Below, piece after piece: positions 58,365 to 64,000 of a stretch of DNA of 64,000 bases. Below the pieces are notes generated by a model. That model did not search any database and was not told the DNA's origin. It was given only the letters and a program-made list of their open reading frames with translations. Numbering within the stretch: the stretch's first letter is position 1; the number at the start of each line of letters is the position of its first letter. Position numbers and translations under genes: made by a program. The stretch comes from Glycomyces algeriensis (GTDB taxonomy: Bacteria; Actinomycetota; Actinomycetes; Mycobacteriales; Micromonosporaceae): the NCBI RefSeq assembly GCF_027622855.1, contig NZ_JAPZVR010000017.1:1-64000 (forward strand), written 5' to 3'.

Positions 58365-59434
58365 GCGGCGTGAAAGCGGAGGGCCTGAGCGCGCACCTGG
58401 TCGTGGACCGCGGCGGGTTCCGCCTCGACCTGCAGCTGCGCGTCGCCCCCGGCGAGACCGTGGCCCTGCTGGGCCCCAACGGCGCCGGAAAGACCACGGC
58501 ACTGCGGGCCCTGGCCGGGCTCGAGCAGCTGACGGACGGACACATCGCCCTGAACGGCGAGGTCCTCGACCGGCGCGGGCAGCGGTGGGTGCCGCCGGAG
58601 GAGCGGCGGATCGGGGTGGTCTTCCAGGACTACCTGCTGTTCCCGCACCTCACGGCGATCGACAACATCGCGTTCGGACCCCGCCGGCGCGGCCTCGGCC
58701 GGGCCGAGTCCCGTGCGCTCGCCGCGGGATGGCTCGACCGGGTCGGCCTGCAGGAGTTCGGGAAGCGCCGCCCGAAGCAGCTCTCAGGCGGGCAGGCGCA
58801 GCGGGTGGCGCTGGCCCGGGCGCTCGCGACAGAACCGGCGCTGCTGCTCCTCGACGAGCCGCTGGCGGCCCTGGACGCCCGCACCCGGCTCGACACCAGG
58901 GCGGAGCTCCACCGGCACCTGACGGGCCACACGGGCCCGGCGATCGTGGTGACGCACGATCCGGTGGACGCGCTCATGCTCGCCGACCGGCTCGTCGTGG
59001 TCGAGGACGGCCGCGCGGTCCAAGAGGGCGACGCCGAATCGGTCACCGCCCGCCCGCGCACGGACTACATCGCGAGACTCGTCGGCCTGAACCTGTACCG
59101 GGGTGTGGCCGAAGGGAACCAGGTCGTCCTCGACGATGCCGGCCCCATGATCCTCGTCGCGGCCGATCCGCTGAACGGCCCGGCATTCGCAGCATTCGCG
59201 CCGAGCGCCGTCGCGCTGTATCCGGAGCGGTCCGAGGGCAGCCCCCGGAACACTTGGCGGGCAATCGTTTCGGGCGTCCACCGCCACGGCGACAACCTGC
59301 GCGTCCAGCTCGACGGCCCGCTCAAGGCCGCCGCAGACGTGACGCCCGCGGCGGCCGCCCAGCTCCGCCTCGAGCCTGGCCGCCGCGTCTGGGCGACGGT
59401 GAAGGCCTCCGAGATCCGCACCTACCCCGCCTGA
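58361..59434 (+). CDS. modC: Molybdate ABC transporter ATPase
   Basis: A 357-aa ATPase. Walker A is LLGPNGAGKTTAL near residue 37, the signature is QLSGGQAQRVALARAL, Walker B is LLLLDEPLAALDA, and the switch His is in VTHDPVDA. The C-terminal 120 residues include a TOBE-like domain. GTG 58361 overlaps the modB stop. It powers molybdate uptake. Confidence 0.95.
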   Translation: MSGVKAEGLSAHLVVDRGGFRLDLQLRVAPGETVALLGPNGAGKTTALRALAGLEQLTDGHIALNGEVLDRRGQRWVPPEERRIGVVFQDYLLFPHLTAIDNIAFGPRRRGLGRAESRALAAGWLDRVGLQEFGKRRPKQLSGGQAQRVALARALATEPALLLLDEPLAALDARTRLDTRAELHRHLTGHTGPAIVVTHDPVDALMLADRLVVVEDGRAVQEGDAESVTARPRTDYIARLVGLNLYRGVAEGNQVVLDDAGPMILVAADPLNGPAFAAFAPSAVALYPERSEGSPRNTWRAIVSGVHRHGDNLRVQLDGPLKAAADVTPAAAAQLRLEPGRRVWATVKASEIRTYPA

Positions 59435-59457
59435 TCGGCTCACCACGCGCTCGGCGC

Positions 59458-60726
59458 TCAGGCCGCCGCGGCTGCGAGTTCGCGCTTCGGCGCCTGAGCC
59501 TGCGGCGTGCCGGCCTCGTCGTCGCGGGCCGCTCTGCGGATGGCCGGCAGGCAGGCGATCACGATCGCGATCGAGAGGAGGCCGACCGCCGCGAAGGCGA
59601 CCTGCACGTCCATCACCACCGACATCGCCCCGCCCAGCAGGAACCCGATGAGCTGCGCGGCGGCCAGGCGCCCGTGGACCGCAGCGTTCGCGCGCCCCAG
59701 GAACGCCTCGGGCACCCGGCGCGCCACCGCGATGCCCAGCGCCGAGTTCTCCCCCGCGTTGAACATCCCGCCGAGCAGGTTGAGCGGCACCATGAGCAGC
59801 ACCGTGAACAGCGGCATCCCCTGCCCGAAGCACACCAGCCCGACCCCGGCCAGGCACGCCATGACCATCCACGCCAGCTGCACATCACGGTCGAGCCGCC
59901 GGATCACCGCGGCCGCGATCCACGCGCCCACGACCATCCCCGCGGTCCAGCAGGCCTTGATGAGCCCGTACATGCTCTCGGTCGCGTCGTAGACCTCGCG
60001 CACCAGGAAGACGCTGAGCACGTTCACCGCGCAGAGCGCCGCGATCACCGCACTGAACGCCACGACGACCACCGTGAGCAGCCGGTCGCCGCCCAGGCTC
60101 CAGCCCGCACCGACGAGCGCCTCCTTCGCCGCGACGGGCCGGCGCATCCCACCTCGCCGCGTGCGGATGTCGCAGCACAGCAGCACCCGTGCCATCGCGC
60201 ACGCCGCCGCGAGGGCGAGTGCGGCGCCGACACCGTTGGCGCCGATGAGGAACCCGGCCGCGGCGGGCCCGGCCGCCAGGCCGACGAGCGTGCCGGTCTG
60301 GACCAGCGCGACCGCTCGCGGCAGGTCCTCGCGGCTCGCCATGGTCGGGACGAGCGCGCTCACGACCGGCTGCAGGACCGCCGTCCCGGCGGCGTTCACG
60401 ATGACCAGTCCGTACAGGCCGTACAGGTTGTCGGTGAACGCCATCGCGACGATCGCGGCGGTCTGCACGAGGCCGGAGACGGCCATGAGCGCGCGGCTGT
60501 CGAAGCGGTCGGCCATGCGCCCGGTGAACGGCGCGAGGAGGACCAGGGGCAGGGTCGCGCAGATGATGAGCGCGGCGATGGCGATGCCGCCGTAGCCCTC
60601 CGTCTGGAGGCGGAGGGTGAGGGCGAAGTCGGCCGTGAACATGGCGGTTCCGGCGAGGAACGCGCAGGTCGCGGCGGTGTAGACGTCCGACCAGCGGGTC
60701 CCGTCCAGGAAGGATGTGAAAGACAT
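59458..60726 (-). CDS. MFS transporter
   Basis: A 422-aa major facilitator with about 12 hydrophobic segments. The loop 2-3 motif is APFTGRMADRFDSRALM. The start at ATG 60726 (MSFTSFLDG) is preferred; the frame extends seven codons upstream. It follows the ArsR-like regulator gene on the same strand, with an AT-rich operator-like region between. The efflux substrate is unknown. Confidence 0.87.
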   Translation of the reverse strand: MSFTSFLDGTRWSDVYTAATCAFLAGTAMFTADFALTLRLQTEGYGGIAIAALIICATLPLVLLAPFTGRMADRFDSRALMAVSGLVQTAAIVAMAFTDNLYGLYGLVIVNAAGTAVLQPVVSALVPTMASREDLPRAVALVQTGTLVGLAAGPAAAGFLIGANGVGAALALAAACAMARVLLCCDIRTRRGGMRRPVAAKEALVGAGWSLGGDRLLTVVVVAFSAVIAALCAVNVLSVFLVREVYDATESMYGLIKACWTAGMVVGAWIAAAVIRRLDRDVQLAWMVMACLAGVGLVCFGQGMPLFTVLLMVPLNLLGGMFNAGENSALGIAVARRVPEAFLGRANAAVHGRLAAAQLIGFLLGGAMSVVMDVQVAFAAVGLLSIAIVIACLPAIRRAARDDEAGTPQAQAPKRELAAAAA

Positions 60727-60738
60727 ATTTCGAAGATA

Positions 60739-60764
60739 CTCTTTCACACTTCGATGCGAAAGAG
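60739..60764. promoter_or_regulatory. Candidate operator in front of the MFS gene
   Basis: ctctttc (60739-60745) is the perfect inverse of gaaagag (60758-60764), in a 100-bp AT-rich region between regulator and transporter that also repeats ttcgaa. It is a plausible site for the ArsR-like protein. Confidence 0.5.
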
Positions 60765-60845
60765 GTTTTTCAGATTTTTCGAAGGATTTCTTTTACATCT
60801 TCAACGGCGCTGCTCCCGATGCCTCCCAAGCAGACCCGCGTCGCC

Positions 60846-61562
60846 TCAGATCTTCGGGAAGAACCGGAACAGCGTGTTGAACACGTAGGTGCCGTCGCCC
60901 TCGTCGACGCCTTGCATCGCCCGCTCCGACGTGCGGTCGGCGTACTCCTGCTCCAGCTCCTGGTAGCGGCGGCTGAACTCGGCCGCCTCCTCGATCGTGA
61001 GCCGCAGGTGCGCCTGCTGCGTCAATGAGGCCTCGCGCAGCGCCGGGTCGACCTCGAACCGCTGGTCGAGCCAGCGGAGGAGGTTGCGGTCGTGCTGCTC
61101 CATGAAGACTTCGCCCATGGTCCGCTCGATGACCTTGTGGCTCTCCGGGGCGTCGTCCTCCGCGCGGATCGAGAAGCTCTGGATCTTCATGCGCCACAAG
61201 CGCTCGCGCGCGTCGCCGCGGCTGGGCGCCTCCTCGATGAACCCGGCCTTCGCGAGGGTCCGGAGGTGGTAGCTCATCGCGCTCGGCGTCATGCCCGCGA
61301 CCTCGGCGATCTCGGTGGCCGTGGCCCCGTCGAACCCCGCGACCCGGCGCCCGGCCAGGAAGTCGAAGACCGCCATCCGCGCCGGGTGGGCGAGCGCCTT
61401 CATTCGCTCGGGGTCGGTGATCTTCACGTGCTCCTTGCCCATGAAGCGCGGCTTGGCCGGCGGCTCGGGCGGCAGCGGCGGTGTCGGCGGGGCCGGCACC
61501 GCGGGCCCCGCCGTCGCGCCCGGCGTGGTGCCCTCAGGACGCGAAGCAGGTGTTTCAGACAT
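60846..61562 (-). CDS. ArsR-like winged-helix regulator
   Basis: A 238-aa regulator with an N-terminal disordered Pro-rich part (residues 1-38). The winged helix is ITDPERMKALAHPARMAVFDFLAG, TATEIAEVAGMTPSAMSYHLRTLAKAGFIEEA and the following wing. The C-terminal 110 residues are helical and do not show ArsR cysteine metal sites. It is followed by the MFS gene on the same strand, so it probably controls efflux by sensing a small molecule. Confidence 0.87.
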   Translation of the reverse strand: MSETPASRPEGTTPGATAGPAVPAPPTPPLPPEPPAKPRFMGKEHVKITDPERMKALAHPARMAVFDFLAGRRVAGFDGATATEIAEVAGMTPSAMSYHLRTLAKAGFIEEAPSRGDARERLWRMKIQSFSIRAEDDAPESHKVIERTMGEVFMEQHDRNLLRWLDQRFEVDPALREASLTQQAHLRLTIEEAAEFSRRYQELEQEYADRTSERAMQGVDEGDGTYVFNTLFRFFPKI

Positions 61563-61617
61563 GGGTCAAGCTAACCACGCCCCGCCGCGGGGTGCGGCGA
61601 CGACCGCTCGGGAAGGC

Positions 61618-62241
61618 CTAACCGGAGGAGGCCGCGGCGGCGTTGGCGCCGTCGCGGTTGCTCACCGCCTTGCGCGTGGCCGCGCCGGCCCAGTGGGCTT
61701 CGGCGAAGGCCTTGAGCTCCTTGCGGGACGGCCGGGTCTGGCGGTCGGGGAAGATCGTCTTCTCCAGGCGGATGGCGGCCATGAGCGACAGGAGCGCCTG
61801 CGTGCGCTCGTCGAAGGCGCGGCCGTGGCGGACGGCGGAGGCGAGCCGGGTGCGGGCGTCGGCCGTCATGCCCCGGTCGCGCGGGTGGTACCGGTTGACG
61901 GGGAAGATCCCGAGGGCTTTGCCGCGTTCGTGGCGCAGCGCGCCGGAGGCGACGAGCCCTTCGCGCACCGCCGGGACGAGGCCTTTGGAGGCCCGCTCGA
62001 GCACGCTGTGGGGCGCGCGCGGCTTGTCGGCGGCGATGGCGGCGAGGCGGGAGTCGACGACGGGGTCGCCGGTGGGGGTGGTGTCGAGGACGCGGACCTT
62101 CTTGCCGTCCACGCCGATGCGTCCGGCGAGCGCGAGCTCGTACAAGACCGCGCCGCCGAGGCCGAGGTCGAGGTAGCCGCCGGCCCGGCCGTTCGCGCCT
62201 TCGTGCGAGAGCAGCGCCAGCTCTTCGAGCAGTGTCGACAT
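61618..62241 (-). CDS. GPP34/GOLPH3-family protein
   Basis: A 207-aa protein with the GPP34 opening LLEELALLSHEGANGR and GLGGAVLYELALAGRIGVDGKKVRVLD, then SKGLVPAVREGLVASGALRHERGK. It is the bacterial relative of the Golgi PI4P-binding GOLPH3/VPS74. The family is frequent in actinomycetes and its role there is unclear. ATG 62241 is chosen over an upstream in-frame start. It is co-directional with pheA. Confidence 0.88.
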   Translation of the reverse strand: MSTLLEELALLSHEGANGRAGGYLDLGLGGAVLYELALAGRIGVDGKKVRVLDTTPTGDPVVDSRLAAIAADKPRAPHSVLERASKGLVPAVREGLVASGALRHERGKALGIFPVNRYHPRDRGMTADARTRLASAVRHGRAFDERTQALLSLMAAIRLEKTIFPDRQTRPSRKELKAFAEAHWAGAATRKAVSNRDGANAAAASSG

Positions 62242-62310
62242 GCTTTCAGCGTAAGCCGGGTGCGCTCGCCGCGCGACAGCGTAAGCCGGTCGTCGCGCCT
62301 GCGGCACGAC

Positions 62311-63225
62311 TCATGCGCCTTCGCGGCGGAGGCGGTCGAGCCAGGCGGCGGCGTCGGCGAAGTCGGCGTCGCTGAGGCCGGCGGGCGGCGGGACGGGCTT
62401 GTCGGAGTGGTCGCGCGGGTAGGAGCCGAGGTAGCGGACGTCGGCGCAGATGCGGCGCAGGCCCGTGAGCGCCTCGCCCATGCGGGCGTCGGCGAGGTGG
62501 CCGGTGCAGTCGAGGAAGAACGCGTACCGGCCCAGGCCCTCGCCGGTGGGGCGGGACTCGATGCGGGTGAGGTTGATGCCGCGGATGGCGAACTCGGTGA
62601 GCACGCCCAGGAGCGCGCCGACCCGGTCGTAGTCGATGTAGACGACCAGGGAGGTGATGTCGTTCCCGCTCGGATCGGGCGGGCTGGTGGGGCGCACGAC
62701 GTGGACGAAGCGGGTCGCGGCGTTCGGGTTGTCGCCGATGTCGAAGGCCTGCACGGGGAGTCCGACGGCCTCGGCGGCGAACGGCGGGCACACGGCGGCG
62801 TCGAACTCGCCGCCAGCGGCGCGCTGGGCGGCCTGGGCGGTCGAGAGGGCCTGGTGGACGACGGCGTCCGGCAGCTCGCGGCGCAGGTACTTGCGGACCT
62901 GGGCGAGGGCGACGGGCATCGAGGCGACTGTGGTGATCTCGCCGACGGGCTTCTCGGAGGCGAGCACGAAGGTGACCGGGAGGACGACCTCGCCGACGAT
63001 GACGAGCGGGTCGCCGCCCACGAGCTCGTCCACCGTGACGGTGACGGTGCCCTCCTGAGAGTTCTCGATCGGCACGAAGCCCGCGTCGACCTCGCCGCGG
63101 CGCACGGCGTCGAGGACCTCGAAGATCGAGGACATCGGTGTGGCGGTGGCGGTCTTGGCGGCGGGCAGTCGGCGGAGCGCGGCCTCGGTGAAGGTCCCGC
63201 GCGGCCCGAGATAGGCGAACTCCAT
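62311..63225 (-). CDS. pheA: Prephenate dehydratase
   Basis: A 304-aa monofunctional PheA. It has the PBP-like catalytic domain with EFAYLGPRGTFTEAALR, PIENSQEGTVTVTVDEL and the Thr-Arg-Phe region NPNAATRFVHV. The C-terminal ACT domain has GALLGVLTEFAIRGINLTRIESRP and YAFFLDCTGH. It makes phenylpyruvate, and the ACT domain gives Phe feedback control. There is no chorismate mutase domain. The upstream 216 bp to tRNA-Glu hold no clear gene. Confidence 0.96.
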   Translation of the reverse strand: MEFAYLGPRGTFTEAALRRLPAAKTATATPMSSIFEVLDAVRRGEVDAGFVPIENSQEGTVTVTVDELVGGDPLVIVGEVVLPVTFVLASEKPVGEITTVASMPVALAQVRKYLRRELPDAVVHQALSTAQAAQRAAGGEFDAAVCPPFAAEAVGLPVQAFDIGDNPNAATRFVHVVRPTSPPDPSGNDITSLVVYIDYDRVGALLGVLTEFAIRGINLTRIESRPTGEGLGRYAFFLDCTGHLADARMGEALTGLRRICADVRYLGSYPRDHSDKPVPPPAGLSDADFADAAAWLDRLRREGA

Positions 63226-63441
63226 GGGGCAACGCTAGCAAGGCGGGCCGGGCAGGGGCCGCGAGCTGCGCTTCTGCCCGGGCGGTCGCGGCAGCAATGA
63301 GACGGCGATCTCAACCGCGACCCGCCGTAGACGGGCTTCCCGCTGTCCCGTATGCTTGTCGAGCCCAAGCGGAATTCCGCGGTGGTAAGCACAGGGAAAT
63401 CGAAGTGCGGCTCTCAAGGCCGTATGACAGGATCACTGAGC

Positions 63442-63514
63442 GCCCCCATCGTCTAGCGGCCTAGGACGCCGCCCTTTCAAGGCGGTAGCACGGGTTCGAA
63501 TCCCGTTGGGGGTA
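63442..63514 (+). tRNA. tRNA-Glu(TTC)
   Basis: A 73-nt cloverleaf: acceptor GCCCCCA/TGGGGGT, anticodon loop CTTTCAA with anticodon TTC, T arm CGGGTTCGAATCCCG, discriminator A, no encoded CCA. Confidence 0.96.
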
Positions 63515-63605
63515 CGGCCCAGACGCGGCTCCGGTCACACGGAGAGCGCCTGGTATAAATATAGAGGTCTTAACGGCCTTGTAGGACACGCAAGTGTTCG
63601 ACCAA

Positions 63606-63680
63606 GGTCCCGTAGAGCAGCTAGGAGTGCTCGCCACCCTGTCAAGGTGGAGGTCGCGGGTTCAAATCCCGTCGGGACCG
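63606..63680 (+). tRNA. tRNA-Asp(GTC)
   Basis: A 75-nt cloverleaf: acceptor GGTCCCG/CGGGACC, anticodon loop CTGTCAA with anticodon GTC, T arm GCGGGTTCAAATCCCGT, discriminator G, no encoded CCA. An AT-rich tataaatatag about 50 bp upstream may be its -10 box. Confidence 0.96.
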
Positions 63681-63690
63681 CAGTACAGAA

Positions 63691-63718
63691 AGCCCGCCGA
63701 TTCGTCGGCGGGCTTTTT
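63691..63718 (+). terminator. Rho-independent terminator after tRNA-Asp
   Basis: A perfect 10-bp stem, agcccgccga/tcggcgggct, with loop ttcg and a following T-tract. The classical form. Confidence 0.95.
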
Positions 63719-63923
63719 CGTGCCCTGTACAGCTCGGGATTCACCGGGATGTCGCCCTCGAACGGCAGGGCGAGCGAGGTCGACGGAGGTCGCGGGCGCT
63801 CGGCAACCTGGTGGACACTTCGGACCGAGAGCCGTGCCGGGCCGGTTCGCCAGGGCCTCGCTGGGCTTCGGCAGGAGCGGCGGCCGATGGTGATCCCGGG
63901 ATCATGAGCGGATTTCAAGGCGC

Positions 63924-63955
63924 GTTCACCGTGGGTTCATTTTCTTCGTTAACCT
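63924..63955 (+). promoter_or_regulatory. PHO-box-like direct repeats
   Basis: gttcaccgtgg (63924-63934) and gttcattttct (63935-63945) are adjacent 11-bp repeats; a looser gttaacc follows. This matches the GTTCA-type 11-bp units bound by PhoP in streptomycetes. It lies just before the gene at 63964. Confidence 0.6.
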
Positions 63956-63963
63956 TGTGATGT

Positions 63964-64000
63964 ATGACGAATAGTGACCCTGTTCCGCTCGTTGACACCG
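63964..64000 (+). CDS. N-terminal fragment of a gene cut by the window end
   Basis: An open frame MTNSDPVPLVDT runs off the window. The PHO-box-like repeats before it suggest a phosphate-regulated gene. A polyphosphate kinase would fit, but twelve residues cannot identify it. Confidence 0.4.
   Translation, partial: MTNSDPVPLVDT

Overview
The window is high-GC actinobacterial DNA. Support comes from the codon use, frequent GTG/TTG starts, many 4-bp ATGA/GTGA overlaps, a BTAD/SARP-type regulator, two P450s with a small ferredoxin, a YbaB-linked type VII-like locus, an anti-sigma-style PP2C phosphatase and PHO-box-like repeats. A Glycomyces-like genus is my guess from general familiarity; the sequence does not prove it.

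Layout. (1) 1-12.3 kb: a three-block heptamer repeat in front of a 1023-aa BTAD/ATPase/TPR regulator. A minus-strand two-component operon (membrane protein, adhesin-like protein, NarL regulator, histidine kinase) follows, then an ECF sigma factor coupled to a YCII protein, small membrane or unknown proteins and an M23 peptidase. (2) 12,344-24,805: a complete 12.4-kb integrative element of the AICE/pSAM2 type, inserted in the 3' half of tRNA-Pro(CGG). It has 45-bp direct repeats at both ends and paired 13-bp-period arm sites. Its parts are a low-GC cargo pair (216-aa unknown plus XRE-ImmA/IrrE protease), a 135-bp palindrome, an HD protein, a Nudix/HTH module that could be the immunity and repressor module, a rightward transfer operon with a split membrane-protein/FtsK-like ATPase pair, a RepSA-like initiator, an excisionase and a tyrosine integrase. 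The transfer operon also holds unusual RNA-like structures between genes. (3) 24.9-25.07 kb: a poly-G/poly-C stretch that looks like an assembly artefact. (4) 25-30 kb: metallophosphoesterase, YqeY, prfC, rsmA, ispE. (5) 30-33.7 kb: a pentapeptide-repeat membrane protein and a YbaB/EspC-like/WXG-like type VII substrate operon. (6) 33.7-41.1 kb, minus strand: DUF2520-panC-panD-S10 peptidase, then nadB-nadC-coaX, that is NAD and pantothenate/CoA synthesis. (7) 41.3-51.8 kb: a MidA-like methyltransferase, a PAS-PP2C phosphatase, two paralogous AraC/quinone-reductase pairs, ferredoxin, two paralogous P450s and an ABC-F ATPase. (8) 52-64 kb: two HAD phosphatases, DUF488, serS, a zincin, modABC with a TOBE/HTH protein, an ArsR-like/MFS pair, a GPP34 protein, pheA, tRNA-Glu and tRNA-Asp, and the start of a gene behind PHO-box-like repeats.

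Most promising for novelty are (a) two tRNA-top-half-like stem-loops at 19,382-19,420 and 19,748-19,787 with compensatory base changes, (b) five long-loop hairpins of unrelated sequence after successive genes of the transfer operon, and (c) the low-GC cargo pair next to a 135-bp palindrome inside the element.
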